NCBI GenBank assembly: GCA_036169595.1
Contig: CM069767.1
Location: 4,040,001 to 4,104,000 of the forward strand
Reading direction: 5' to 3'
DNA from: Dictyostelium firmibasis
Taxonomy: Eukaryota > Evosea > Eumycetozoa > Dictyosteliales > Dictyosteliaceae
DNA length: 64,000 nucleotides
Shown here: one piece after another, positions 41,829-61,282 of the stretch
How positions within the stretch are numbered: position 1 is the first letter of the stretch
Layout: each line of letters begins with the position of its first letter
Made by a program: the position numbers and the translations under genes
Notes under the pieces: model-generated
Databases searched by the model: none
The model's input: only the letters and a program-made list of their open reading frames with translations
Told to the model about the DNA's origin: nothing

Positions 41829-42035
41829 ATACAATAAAATTAATTTAAAAATAAATAAAAAAATCTATAAATAGTTTTATATATATCTTTACAAAAACAA
41901 AATTGCCTGTATACTTTTATTTATTGGATTTTAATTTATTGATTTTTATTTTTTAATTTTTTTTATTTTAAAAATTAATTATTGTTGAATTAATTCTTTT
42001 TTTTTTTTTTTTTTTATTATTTAATTTTAAATTAT
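41829..42035. other. Short convergent 3' spacer with T-runs
   Basis: About 200 bases of A/T sequence between the stop codons of the NuSAP-like and ABCE1 genes. Confidence 0.5.
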
Positions 42036-43958
42036 TTATTCATCAACATTATCAAGGAAGAAGTAATTACCGGCAGATTTTTGTTCATTATCTTTAATTG
42101 AATTTAATTTGTTAATTCTTGGACGGAAATTGGATGGATCACGACGGAAAGTAATTTCGAGTGATTTAAGGAAAGAGTTCATACCAGTGAGGAGGGATTG
42201 TGGGGCGTTAGCAACACAAGAAACACCTGGAATACCTTCATAAACGATAACACGATCAGCTAAATAAGTGGCCATAATGAAATCGTGCTCTACAATGAAA
42301 CCAGATTTACCTGCGTGGAGAATGAATCTCTTGATGACTTTAGAGACGATAATACGTTGTTCAGAATCTAAATAAGCAGATGGTTCATCGATAAGGTAGA
42401 TATCAGCTGGTTGACCTAAACATAAAACGATGGCAACACGTTGTAACTCACCACCAGATAAATTGAGTACTTGATTGTCGATAATGTTATCGATGTTCAA
42501 TGGTTTAACAACATCGGATGTGAATTGTGGATGAAGGAAAGTGTCACGAATACGTTTATGAATCAATTCTCTTACAGAACCTGGGAATTTTGGATCGATC
42601 TTTTGTGGTTTGTAACTGACATTCAACTCTGGGACTTGAGCATCGGTATCGGATGGCATGTGACCAGCCAACATTTTGATGAAAGTGGTCTTACCAGTAC
42701 CGTTTTGACCTAACATAACAATGATTTCAGAATCTGTAAACTCACCTGCTTTAATCTCCAATTTGAAGGTACCCATTGTTTTGGTCATAGATGGATACTT
42801 GTAGTTACAATGTTTCTTGACCTCCTCTTCGTTCTCTGCAGTCTCTGAGAATTTAAAGGTTAATGCATCCTTACGGAATCTCATGTTTTCGGTATGAATA
42901 TAACCACTAAGGAAAATGTTAATACCTTCTCTTACAGAGAATGGCAATGTTACAACACCATAGGCACCTGGTGCACCATAAAGACAACAAATAAAATCTG
43001 ATAAGTAATCTAAAACACTAAGATCATGTTCAACTACAATAATATAATTTTGTGCTTCAATTAATCCTCTAATAACTTGAGCTGCCTTTAATCTTTGTTT
43101 AACATCAAGATAACTTGATGGTTCATCAAACATATAACTATTTTTTTTTTTTTTTTTTTTTTTTTTTTCAAAAAAATTACAAGTTAATATTAAATTTAAA
43201 ATTATTTAGGTATGTAAATAATTTTAGTTAGTAACTTACACATCAGCTTTTTGAATTGCAACAACAGCAATTGCAAAACGTTGTAATTCACCACCAGAAA
43301 GTACTGGTACAGTTTTATGAAGTGCTTCTTTTAAGTCGAGACTATCGATCATATTTTGTTTATTATCTTTTTCGGATTTAGCATCAAGGATACTACTAAC
43401 GGTACCAGTTACAGCCTTTGAAAGATTATCGACGTATTGTGGTTTGATGAGTGCTTTCAAATCTTCACCGAGGATTCTAGTGAAATAAGATTGAAGTTCA
43501 CTACCACGGAAGAAGGAGATGATTTCATCCCAAGTTGGTGGATTATCGTAGAGACCTAAATTTGGTTTTAATTTACCAGCCAACACTTTCAAGGCTGTTG
43601 ATTTACCAATACCATTGGTACCTACTAAACCTAATACTTGACCTGGACGTGGTGTTGGTAATCTGTGAAGTTTGAAACTGTTTGGACCATAACGATGAGT
43701 GGTGTCTTTTGATAAATTCTTTGGTAAATTGATGATTTGAATTGCTTCGAATGGACATTTCTTTACGCAAATACCACAACCATTACAAAGTTCCTCAGAG
43801 ATGTATGACATCTTTGAGGTTGGTTTGACCTCTATACAAAGTTTACCCATCTTTACTACTGGGCAATACTTTTTACATTCTTGACTACACTTCTTTGGTT
43901 TACATCTATCTGCATTTACAATGGCAATTCTAATTGCGTCATCATTACTATTTGACAT
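42036..43958 (-). CDS. abcE1: ABCE1 (Rli1) ribosome-recycling ATPase
   Basis: Exon 1 (43958-43240) and exon 2 (43137-42036) join across a 102-base intron at ...[16 protein letters not shown] to 606 residues, the usual family length. ABCE1 splits ribosomes after termination and acts in initiation. The N-terminal iron-sulphur domain has [14 protein letters not shown] and [13 protein letters not shown] (eight Cys for two 4Fe-4S clusters). Nucleotide-binding domain 1 has [17 protein letters not shown] and FDEPSSYLD. Domain 2 has [17 protein letters not shown] and IDEPSAYLD. The hinge and both D-loops are present. The intron falls inside the Walker B strand of domain 1. Identification is firm. Confidence 0.97.
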
Positions 43959-44339
43959 CTTTTCTTCTTTTTTTAACTATTTAAATAATTATATTCTTTT
44001 TATAATTATTGAAATAATTTGGTGCGTGCAAAACGAAGTAAAAAAATAAAAAAAAAATAAAAAAGAAAAAATAGAAATTTTTTTTTTTTTTTTTTTTTAC
44101 CGAAAATTTTTTTTTTTTAAAAATAAAATAAAATAATTTTTTTTTTTTTATGTGTATCACACATTCTTACTTATTTATTAAAATTTTCTTTAAAAAATAG
44201 CAGTTATTTTTTTTTCAATTTGTTTTTTTTTATATTTTTATATATATTTTTTTTTTTTTTGGTCAAAAAATTTGCAATAATTTTTTTTATTTTTTTTATT
44301 TTTATTTATTTACTTTTTTTATTCTATCTTTTAATTTTT
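43959..44339. other. Intergenic upstream of ABCE1
   Basis: A/T-rich with long T-runs. A GC-richer word, TTTGGTGCGTGCAAAACGAAG, at about 44019-44039 lies about 60-80 bases upstream of the ABCE1 start codon and is the only candidate regulatory sequence. Confidence 0.4.
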
Positions 44340-46499
<2,160 letters not shown>

Positions 46500-46804
46500 T
46501 TATAATCATCCCTTTTCTTTTTTTTTAATTTTTTTTTTTAGTATTACTATATTTTATGATGTAAAAAAAAAAAAAAAAATAAAAAAAAAAAAAAAAATTA
46601 CTTTTTTTATTTTTATTTTAATTTTTATTTTTAATTTTATTTTTTTAATTTCACAAAGAAATTTTACATTCTGAAATTTGATGACTCAATACCAAAAGAA
46701 AATAAAAGATTTTTAAATTTCGTATTTTTACGAGCTTTATTTTTTTCTTTAAAATTACCTTATCAATTTATTTTTTTTTTTTTTTTTTTTATTTTTTTTT
46801 TTTT
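46500..46804. other. Spacer between tandem FNIP genes
   Basis: About 305 bases of A/T sequence. Both neighbours are on the minus strand, so it holds the 3' end of the B-box gene and the promoter of the FNIP gene. No specific element is seen. Confidence 0.5.
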
Positions 46805-48832
46805 TTAATTAGAATTTGCATATATAATATATTGGGAAAGATCACATGATTCAAGAGATTGTTTGAAACCATCAAAAACAGTGATATTTTTAACAGTTTT
46901 TGGAATTGAACCACTCATTAAAGGTTTTTTGATGTCATATAAAAATAATCTTTCAACTCCTTCAGGAATAATGCCTGGCGATAGAAAATGGTCGAAACCA
47001 TCACATAAAATAACATTCTTGACACTGGATGGAATTGAACCCACAATTAATGGTTTTTTTATATTATAGAGGTGTAAAATCTCTACACCCTTTGGGATTA
47101 AACCTGGTGTTAAATCTTGACTGAAGCCTTCGTTCAAGACTACAGACTTAATACTTTCTGGAATTGAGCCGACTACTAGTGGTTTCTTTATATCATAGAT
47201 ATATAATCCTTGGACAGTATCTGGGAATGTTTTTGGTTCAATCGTCTGATCAAATCCATCTAAAAGCATAACTGCCATGGTAGAATCAAAATTAAATTTT
47301 GATAGATCACAACTATTATTTCCAAATGCAATTCTTAGTTGATTAACTCCGGATGGTATTGGTTGGTCCTCTAATTGTAAATAAAACTTTGAGTTTTTAT
47401 CTGTGTTTTTTTTAAAAAAATTAGATTTTAATTATTTCTATTAAAAAGAGAAAGAAAAGAATACCTTACATTTAACATATTTGATATTATTTTTATCATA
47501 ACAATATTTCAATCCATTGACTTCTTCATATTCAGTCACTACACTAGAAGAGCTTGCGTTTAAATCACAAATACCAAAGCTATCAACTCCATTATTCGAA
47601 TTGTTTTCTTGGTTATTAATGAAATTAATAAAATTAAAAGAGTCAGTTTTTTTTCTTTCTTGAATAAAATTTTTATCTTCTTCATTGTTATCATTATCAA
47701 TTGAATTGTTGCAATCATTAGAATTAATATTAGATAGATTATGTAATAATTCATTTTGTTCAGAGTTTAATTGATTTTTATTTTCAACTAAATCATTAGT
47801 TTGATTTACAGAGCAATCAACACCCTTCAAATCAATATTATTTGTTTTTTCAATTGGCACTTTATCGGAGGAAATTGGGTCAATTGGGTCAATTGAACAT
47901 TTATTTTCATCACCATTTTGTTCATTATTTAATTTTAAGTCTGATTGAGAACAATCTGAGTTATTTGATTCTTGAAGGTTTTTAAAATCTTGAGTATTGT
48001 TTATATTATCAAATGAGATATTTGATGAACATGAAAATGAACATAATCCATTACTTGATTGAATAGTGTTTTTATAATCAAAATTTTCAAAAGAGTTAAA
48101 ATCAAACTCTTTAATTGAAAAAATTGAACAAAAATAATTATGAACTTTTTCTAATTTTGTTTTATTATAAGATATTAAATGGTTTTTATAGTCTATTAAA
48201 TTATTTTGAACATTATTATTATTATTTAATAATTGTAATGATTGTTGATAATTTTTTATTAATTCATTTGTTTGGTTTTCATCATCACAATCAATATTAA
48301 AATTATTAATTCTCTCTATTGTTTTATTTTCATTTATTATTGTAGTTAATATTTCAAAATTATTCTTTACAGATGTTTTAATAATTGAATTTGTTTTTAG
48401 GTTATTATTAAAAGTTGATGAAAGATTATTTTTAATTCCCATTTCAATAAGTGAAATAGTTTGATAAAAATTTTTAAATTGAGAGGTAATGTTATCCATG
48501 TTCTCTTTGTATTCATATTCAATTTTTTCAAAATTTTCATTTGATTCTTTTAATGTCTTTTGATCATTTTTCATTAATTCTAATATTTTTGGATAAACTT
48601 CATCTTTAAAAATATTAATTAATGAGCAAATGGCTGAGTCATTAATTAAATCAATTTTATGTCCTCTGTGATGATTAACTTGAGAGATACAATGCATACA
48701 ACATGGAGTTAGTTTACAATCTGAACATAAAAATGTTATATCACTATTGTTATGATAAACACATTTATTATTTATAATAGTATTATTACTAATATTAAAA
48801 TGATTATTAAATGGTGGTGATTGTGATATCAT
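46805..48832 (-). CDS. B-box zinc-finger protein with C-terminal FNIP repeats
   Basis: Exon 1 (48832-47470) and exon 2 (47400-46805) join through donor GTAAGG and acceptor ACACAG to 652 residues. The splice converts ...IKYVK into YKNSKFYLQLEDQ in frame. Residues ~24-60 form a B-box (CVYHNNSDITFLCSDCKLTP, then CCMHCISQVNHHRGH), with the expected C-H-C-C-C-C-H-H spacing. A coiled-coil-like region follows (residues ~75-200), then a long Asn/Asp/Ser-rich linker. FNIP units complete the protein: LYIYDIKKPLVVGSIPESI, LHLYNIKKPLIVGSIPSSV and LFLYDIKKPLMSGSIPKTV alternate with FDQ/FSQ-type units. B-box plus coiled coil recalls TRIM proteins without a RING. A scaffold role is inferred. Confidence 0.88.
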
Positions 48833-48933
48833 TTTTTTTTTTTTATAAAAAATAGATTACAAAATTTTTTTTTTTTTTAAATAAAAATAATAATAATAAT
48901 AATAATAATAATAATTATAATAATAATAATAAT

Positions 48934-49020
<87 letters not shown>

Positions 49021-49616
49021 TAATACAATATTTTTTTTATAATAACAATAAAAATAAAAATAATTAATAAGAACAAAATTTTTTTTATGAACAATCTTTT
49101 TTTAATTATTAAAATTTTAAATTTTTTTTTTTTTTTTTTTAAAATTATAAAAAAATATTATTTAAATCCAAATTGGTTTCTTTAATTTTGAAAATCATTA
49201 CCAAAAATTACATAAATAGAAATTTTATTGGGGAAATTATTTTTTTGTGTATGGAAAATAATTATGTTACAAAAAAAACAAAAATGTTTTTGAAAACATT
49301 GCAAATTGATTTTCATGGGGGTTTTTCTAATAATGTTTTTTTTTTTTCTTGAGATTGAATCTAAAAATTTATTTGGATACAAAAAATTGTGTTGAATGAA
49401 AAAAAAAAAAAAATAAAATAAAAAAAAAAATAACAATAATATTATTATTAAGTTTTTCATATAAAAAATCCTCATCTTATTTTTTACATATTTTAAATCT
49501 CAGATAGAGAGTAATATCACTGGTTTATTAAAAAAAAAAAAAAAAAAAAAAAATTCAATAATAGAGATCATATATAAAGTAAATTACATTTTTTATTTTT
49601 TTTTTTTTAGTTTATT
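48833..49616. other. Intergenic with (AAT)n microsatellite
   Basis: Contains an interrupted AAT/ATA tract (48886-49020), then A/T-runs. An open frame seen on the minus strand at 49182-49475 starts MRIFYMKNLIIILLLF; it is a product of T-rich sequence and lacks coding character. Confidence 0.6.
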
Positions 49617-50928
49617 TTAATTTTTTAAAATATTTGGGAAATAGTTTTGACTTTTCATATAACCAACTAATTGTTCAGGTATTTCACGAAGTGTTTCAGC
49701 TGCCAATTGTTCAGAATTATTTTCAAATTCTTTGAATGGTACGAATTGAACAATATCACGAGAAGCAAAAACACCATTTCTATCACATAATTGTTCATCA
49801 TCACCATCTAATCTATTCATTTTTGAGAAAGAAGAACTACCAACACCAACGATAACGATTGACAATGGAGCTTTATTAGATGCCTTTACAATTTCCTCGA
49901 TAGTATCTTCCATATCAGTAATATCTCCATCAGTGAGTATTAAAAGGATTGTATATTTTTGGTTTTTAGAATCAACACCTTTTACAGATTTTTTAGCAGC
50001 ATGTTTAATAATCTCTTGAAAGTTTGTTGGATAACTTAATTTAATCGTTGGCATTACTTTATTATAGATTGATAATACCTCTTCAATACCACGAGCCTCT
50101 GCTTTTGGACCAAATTGAAAACAGTGACTTGTTGATCCACCAAATCTTTCAGCACCAAAACCTAATAGTTCAATTTTACCATCTGAATCATATGGAGCTA
50201 AAACGTTACCAACTGCAATGATTGATCTAGCATACTCACTCTCGTGTGTTGGTGTATTATAATGTAAAGATGTTAAATCGGTTGGAGTACCATTTGAAGA
50301 TGTACAATCAATTGCAATCATTAAATTTATTTCACAACCACCTGATAAGAAATCTATAAAAGTTGGTTGACCAACTAATCTTGCATCAGTGAAACAAATC
50401 TTACCACTATTTTTATAACTCGATTTAGATTGTTTTTTTGGGTTAATTAAAGAGAATTCTCTAATTTGACCCTTTAAAATTTCATCAGTTGTGGTTTTAA
50501 ATGAACCAATGAAATCGTTATCACCAATTGTATCATGATCCCAAAATTCAAATGTTAATTCCCTAAACATATCACCACCATTTAATTCTTCCAATTTCAA
50601 TATGATTGGATCATAAATTGGATTAATATTACTCTTTATAACTGGGCTTTGATAAACTAATAAATTACCATTTGGTGAAGTTTTAAAAATCTTGTAAAAT
50701 GGATCACTTGAAAATAAATCCTTTTTATCTAATTTACTACCTTGAAGTTTTAAAATAATATTATGACCTGTTTCTTGAATTTCTTCTGCTATAATTTCAA
50801 TTGTTCCTGTTTTTTTACCATTATGTTTAACATCACCAAATACTTTTTTACCTGGTTTTGAAATAATATTACCTAATGTTATTGACTTTATTTTAATTAT
50901 TATTTATTATTTTTTAAAATTAATATTA

Positions 50929-50976
<48 letters not shown>

Positions 50977-51491
50977 TTTAAACATACAAAATCACCAATA
51001 GTATCACTTTTACCACCACCATCTATATCTAAAACTTCAAATCTTAAATTTTGAATTTTTTCAAAATGGTAATCAAGTGTAACAGTTTTTTTAAATACTG
51101 GATTTAAATTATTATTAATCTTTTCAGTTGAACCAATAAGAAGTGGTGGTGAAATACTATTCCCTTGTTTTTCATAAACAAAAATTTGTGGATCAGATTT
51201 TGAAAATGTGTCTTGTTATTTCAATTAAAATTAAAATTAATATTAATATTATAATTTTCTTAATTGTTTTTATTTTTACATACCCATATCTTTTAAATTC
51301 ATACATCTGAATCTTAATTCAACTTTAGTACTCTTTGAAAGATTGATGATCCCATTTGAAGGATTGGTAGTTTCCTTTGAAAGATTAATGGTTTCATTTG
51401 AAGGATTGATTGCCATTTTTGAAAGATTAATAGTTTCATTTGAAAGATATTCATCTCCTCCTTTTGAAAGGTTGACCACTGAATCACTCAT
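49617..51491 (-). CDS. Copine (two C2 domains plus vWA-like domain)
   Basis: Three exons (51491-51284, 51211-50988, 50885-49617) give 566 residues. Splice joins restore copine motifs exactly: NLKDM/DTFSKSDPQIF and IGDF/SITLGNIISKPG. Copines are calcium-dependent phospholipid-binding proteins that move to membranes on calcium signals. C2A spans residues ~50-175 and C2B ~185-300, the latter with DLFSSDPFYKIF and EFWDHDTIGDNDFIGSF (Asp calcium ligands). The copine A domain follows: NLMIAIDCTSSNGTP (MIDAS-like D-x-T-x-S-N), ELLGFGA and ILLILTDGDITDMEDT. Unusually, the first ~55 residues are eight heptad copies of N-(L/P)-S-(K/N)-x-x-x type (see separate entry). Which of the several dictyostelid copines this is cannot be told. 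Confidence 0.95.
51320..51490 (-). repeat. 21-bp tandem repeats coding heptads at the copine N-terminus
   Basis: Units such as NLSKETT, NPSNGII, NPSNETI and NLSKMAI alternate before the C2A domain. At DNA level the plus strand shows repeated TTTGAAAGATTAATGGTTTC and TTTGAAGGATTGAT words. Eight imperfect copies are visible. Confidence 0.8.
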
Positions 51492-51890
51492 TGTATGTGT
51501 GTATATGTTTGTGGTTTTGTGTGTATTATTATTATAATAATATTAAAAAAAAAAAAAAAAAAAAAAAAATTTCATCTGTCCATTATGTCAAACAAAAAAA
51601 AAAAAAAAGAATTATAAAAAAAAAAATTTAAAAAATATAAAAAAATATTTTTAGATATTTTAAAAAATACTGTCTTTTTTGTTTTTAAAATAAAAAAAGA
51701 CTTTTTGAAACAGATGTTTTTAAAAATTGATAAAAAAATCAATCATTAAATTAATTATTGTAATGATCGACAACCCAAAGGTATTGTTTCGGTTTTTTTA
51801 TTTGTTTATTTTTTATTTATTTTTTAATTTATAATTATAAAAAAATATCTTTGAAATAAACTTTAATAATTATTTTTATTGTTATTATTT
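51492..51890. other. Intergenic between two minus-strand genes
   Basis: A/T-rich, including the copine promoter and the 3' end of the Sac-domain gene. No specific element is recognised. Confidence 0.5.
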
Positions 51891-57276
<5,386 letters not shown>

Positions 57277-57855
57277 TATGTTTTATTTATTGTTTTCAAT
57301 TTTTGTTAACTATTATAATTGTTTTTATTTATTTATTTTTTTTAATTATTGTTATAGTTACTATTATTAATATTGTTATTATTACTATTATTATTGTTTT
57401 AAATTTTAAAATTCGAAAAAAATAAAAAAAAATAATCGAATTATATCGAAGTTTATTATAATATGATAATAATGACGATGAGGAGGATTTATGAATACAA
57501 ATTTATTTTACAGTAATGACTATTTTTAAAATGTAGAAGTCATAAGTGTACTAGTATTATTGTTAACTATTATTTCTTTTTTATAATAATAATGTTTTTT
57601 TTTTATTGGTGTTTTTGTATTGTATATTGTTTAATATAATAGTTTGCATAAAAATAGAAAAATGTAAAAATGTGTGTGGATTTATAAATAAATTTTATGA
57701 AAAAAAATAAAAAATAAAAAAGAAAAAAAAAATAAAAAAAAAATATAAAAAAATCAAAAAAAAAAAAAAATCAAAAAACAAAATTAATATCCCCTGGTTT
57801 AGAAATTGTGAAGTGAAGTTTATTCGCTTTTTGGTTTATTTTTTTATATTTTTTT

Positions 57856-57900
<45 letters not shown>

Positions 57901-58477
57901 CAATGTAATAAAATAAATGTTTCATTATTTTAAAAAAAATTTTAATTATAATTTTAAAAAAACAAAAATGGTAGTTTTAAATAAAAAAAAAAAAAAAAAT
58001 TATTACTATAGTAAATTATGTAATATTTTTTTTTGTTAACAAATCTTAGTTTTTTTTGAATGAAGATCAAGTTAATTTAATTTTTTATTTTAAGTCGACT
58101 TAATTTTTTAAATTTAAATGAAGATCAAAGAAAGGTGTAAAAAATTATGACCAATTTTTTTTTTTTTTTTTTTTTCTCAGGAACCCAAATTTTTATAAAT
58201 TTTTTTTTATATTATATTTAAAAAAAAAATTTTAAAAATGTTTATATTCAATAAAAAAAATTATTTTTATAATGTTATCCTTATTTTCTATTTACTGTCT
58301 ATTTGTTTAACTTTAGTAATGGGTATTATTATTTTATCATAAATTAAAAAAAAACACCAAATTTTTACTTTTATTTTATTTTTTTGACAATTTTAAAACT
58401 CCCTAAACATACACCAATTTCAGACGAATAAATATTCCTTTTTCAACAACGATCTTACTGAAATAACCATTTTTAGA
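57277..58477. other. Long divergent intergenic region
   Basis: About 1.2 kb of A/T sequence with T-runs (57869-57900). Near 58060-58128 the word TGAAGATCAA occurs twice in direct orientation, flanking the perfect 14-bp palindrome TTAAGTCGACTTAA (58090-58103). No ORF or RNA gene is recognised. The patch ATCCCCTGGTTTAGAAATTG near 57788 is GC-richer, without further structure. Confidence 0.45.
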
Positions 58478-58497
58478 TATAAATAAAATCTAATAAT

Positions 58498-58529
<32 letters not shown>
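58478..58529 (+). promoter_or_regulatory. Core promoter: TATAAATA plus oligo-T
   Basis: TATAAATA at 58478-58485 is followed about 15 bases later by a run of 29 T (58501-58529). It lies about 150-200 bases upstream of the ATG at 58678, the classic dictyostelid arrangement. Confidence 0.55.
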
Positions 58530-58535
<6 letters not shown>

Positions 58536-58677
58536 TTTTCATTTTTTAATAACTCAATATTTTTTTAAAAATATTAAAAAATAATAATTCAAAACATTAT
58601 ATTCAACCCAATTAATAATTTATTTTATAATTATTTTAACCTCTAATTAAACTCACTCAAAAAAAAAAAAAAAAAAA

Positions 58678-58983
58678 ATGTCAGGAGGAGGCCAAAAAAA
58701 AATTTTAGAAGACTCTCAAGTTTATGGAGGTAAAGGTCGTAGAAATTTAGATGTAGCACTTTCAGAAAAATATGGAGGATACAGAGCTGAAAAAAATGGA
58801 GAACCACTTAGTTCTTATGGTAAATATGTAGAACCAGTACTTCATTCAATGGAACATTCAATGCGTGCTGTTATCGATAGTAATCCAAAAGAGTGGGCAA
58901 GAGCAAAAGACGAAATGAAGTCAGTTGGAAAAGGTTTAAATCATATTGATCCAAAATATCAAAACGAATTTAAAAAAAAATAA
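58678..58983 (+). CDS. Small soluble protein of unknown function
   Basis: A single-exon gene for 101 residues, not recognised. It is Gly/Lys-rich and polar with no signal peptide or membrane span. Segments of note are SQVYGGKGRRNLDVALSEKY, KYVEPVLHSMEHSMRAVID and NPKEWARAKDEMKSVGKGLN; the second half looks like two or three helices. Codon use is clearly non-random with few A/T-only codons, and the ATG follows an A-run leader, so it is a genuine gene. It has a good core promoter. It is followed by repeated stop codons (TAA ATAAATAA). Confidence 0.85.
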   Translation: MSGGGQKKILEDSQVYGGKGRRNLDVALSEKYGGYRAEKNGEPLSSYGKYVEPVLHSMEHSMRAVIDSNPKEWARAKDEMKSVGKGLNHIDPKYQNEFKKK

Positions 58984-59123
58984 ATAAATAAATAAATAAA
59001 AAGAACGATTCTTTTTTTTTTTGTTTAAAATGAAATTAAATGAACATCTATTATTACCTTTTTACTCATTGTTGGAATTTATTAAAATAATTTAAAACCA
59101 ATTCCAAAAGTTAACAAAATCAA

Positions 59124-59186
<63 letters not shown>

Positions 59187-60284
59187 AAAAAAACCAAATA
59201 AATAAATAAAAAAATAAAAAAAATTGAAAAAAAAAAAAAAAAAAAAAAAATATATAAATTTCCCTGAGAATATCTTCTTAAAATTGATTGATTTTTCTAG
59301 AGTTTAACAAAATTATTCTATTTCCACAATTGGAGGATTGTCATTTAAATTTGACTTTTTAAAATAAAATAAAAATATTTGAATTAATTATGAATGTGTA
59401 AAATTGATTTTTTTCGTTCAGGAAATTTAGGGACATTAAAAATTAATTGTTTCTTTTTTTTTTTATTTTTTTTTTTTTATTTTAAATTTAATTTTTTTTT
59501 TATTTTATTTTTTTTAAAATAAAATGGATCTTATTTTTAATTGTGAAAATACTTTTTGGGAAAAAATATTTTTTTTATTTTTTTATTTTTTTTTTAAAAA
59601 GAAATTTTATTTTCAAGATTTTCTATAAAGAGGAATTTTTAAATTAATAATTTACATTTTATAAAAATAAACAACAATAATAATAATAATAATAATAAAC
59701 ATATTTCAATCAGATAACAAATAATCTTAAAAAATTATAATTTGTAAGTAGATAATTATTAAAAATTTTATTTTTTGCACTTCCCACAAAAAAAAAAAAA
59801 ATAATAAAAAATAATAAAAAATAAATAAATAAATAAAAAAAAAAAAATAAAAAAAAAAAAAAATACCACCCAAATTCAAAAACAAACACATACAAACACA
59901 CCATTTTCTCATTGAATTTTACATTTATTATAATAATATTAAAAAAAAAATTAAAAAAATTAAAAAAATTAAAAAAAATAATTATTATTTAAAAAAGAAT
60001 TTGTGAGTTGATCGATATATCTCATAAAAATAATTTTTATTGTTGTTACTCATATAATTTTTCAATTTACAATACAAGTATGCACGTTCAAAATAAACAA
60101 ATTACATTTCTCAAAAAAATAATAATTTAAAATAATTTTTTTTTTTTTGCCTCTCCTTTGTGTTTTGTTTTTTTATTTTTTATAATAATCTGAATTTCAA
60201 ATAATATATTAATTTTATCATATTTTCTATTTTCTGCAATTTTTTTAAAATATTTTCCCTTTTTTTTTTTTTTTTTAAATTCAC
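58984..60284. other. Intergenic, homopolymer and TAAA-rich
   Basis: About 1.3 kb with AAAT repeats, A/T-runs and no coding signal. Open frames on the minus strand near 59710-59912 read as Phe/Tyr runs and are not genes. Confidence 0.5.
59120..59187. repeat. (AAAT)n tetranucleotide repeat
   Basis: About 17 near-perfect AAAT/TAAA units in the 3' spacer of the small gene. Confidence 0.95.
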
Positions 60285-60310
60285 TATAAATACTTTCTTT
60301 TTTTTTTTAT
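60285..60310 (+). promoter_or_regulatory. Core promoter: TATAAATA plus oligo-T
   Basis: TATAAATA (60285-60292) followed by CTTTC and a T-run, about 110 bases upstream of the ATG at 60402. Confidence 0.55.
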
Positions 60311-60401
60311 TTAGTTAATTAATTCAAAATATCCTCTTTCAGATTCAATAAAAACAAAATCAAGATTTTTTTAATCTTTTCTCAATTTTAAATAAAAAAA
60401 A

Positions 60402-60810
60402 ATGAATACTTCAAAAACTTTAATTTTAGTTAATAATATTAGAAATCAATTTAATAGAAAAATAAGTTATCAAACCTTTGCATTAAGTCAAGTTAAAGGA
60501 AAAGGTAAAATTATTACTGTACTATAACCAATAAAAATTAATAAACAAATAAAAGTTTCTAATAGTGTTTTTTTTCTTTTTTTTTTTTCTTTTTTTTTTT
60601 CTTTTTTTTTTTCATGTTAAAGATGGTAAAGTTTATACTGTTCCACCAAAAAATTGGGAAGAGGGTATTTCAACACCAAGTGAATCAATTGTAAAAGCAG
60701 AAAGATCTCCAGCCATTCCAATTGAAGAATTACAAAGAATGTCTGCTGCAAAGTTTAGTACTAGTGTTCCAAATTCTCAAAAACCATTTTTACAAAAGAT
60801 TATGAACTAG
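60402..60810 (+). CDS. Small probable mitochondrial protein of unknown family
   Basis: Exon 1 (60402-60504) and exon 2 (60623-60810) join across a T-rich intron to 96 residues (...VKGK/DGKVYTVPPKNW). The first ~30 residues (MNTSKTLILVNNIRNQFNRK) are basic, amphipathic and without acidic residues, as in a mitochondrial presequence. The mature part has VPPKNWEEGISTPSESIV and PAIPIEELQRMSAAKF. It has no Cys and no membrane span. A respiratory-chain or assembly accessory subunit would fit the size and presequence, but no family is recognised. The splice acceptor is CATGTTAAAG. Confidence 0.8.
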
Positions 60811-61282
60811 GCTTTAAATTATGTATGAATTTTCATATATAAATTAATTGAAAAATTAAGCATACAAAATAAAAAAAAGCATACATAAAAAAAAAAAAAA
60901 AACAAATTACCAGAAAATATAACAATAAAATGGTTATAAAAAAAACTTTGTAAATAAAAAAAAAATAAAAAAAATCATTATAATAATTAAAATATAACCA
61001 CTTTTACTATATTTGTATTTTTGTGTATGTTTTTGAGGTGGTATTGGTTATTTTGACATTCTTTTAATTTTTTTAAAAAAAAAATATAGTAGATTTTTAT
61101 TTTTAGGTTTTGTCATTATTGAGTAGGTTTTAATCTCAAAATAATAAATATTTATAAATAAACAATTGGAAATCGACATAAAAATTATAAATAAAATGTA
61201 TAATTTTATAATAAATTAAAAAAATGTCTGTGTGAATTAAAAAAATATTCCTTAATCTTTTTTTTTTTATGATAAGTGAAAT
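60811..61282. other. Intergenic, nothing recognised
   Basis: A/T-rich 3' spacer of the small mitochondrial-type gene. Contains GAGGTGGTATTGG near 61036, otherwise unremarkable. Confidence 0.5.

Noticed and set aside
42036-43958. Two separate ABC genes
   Set aside because: They join across a GT-AG intron in phase, within the Walker B strand of one ABCE1.
49182-49475. 97-codon minus-strand frame with a hydrophobic start
   Set aside because: Composed of poly-Phe from T-runs, no conserved-looking segment and no typical leader.
59710-59912. Two overlapping minus-strand frames rich in Phe and Tyr
   Set aside because: Products of A/T homopolymers without coding character.
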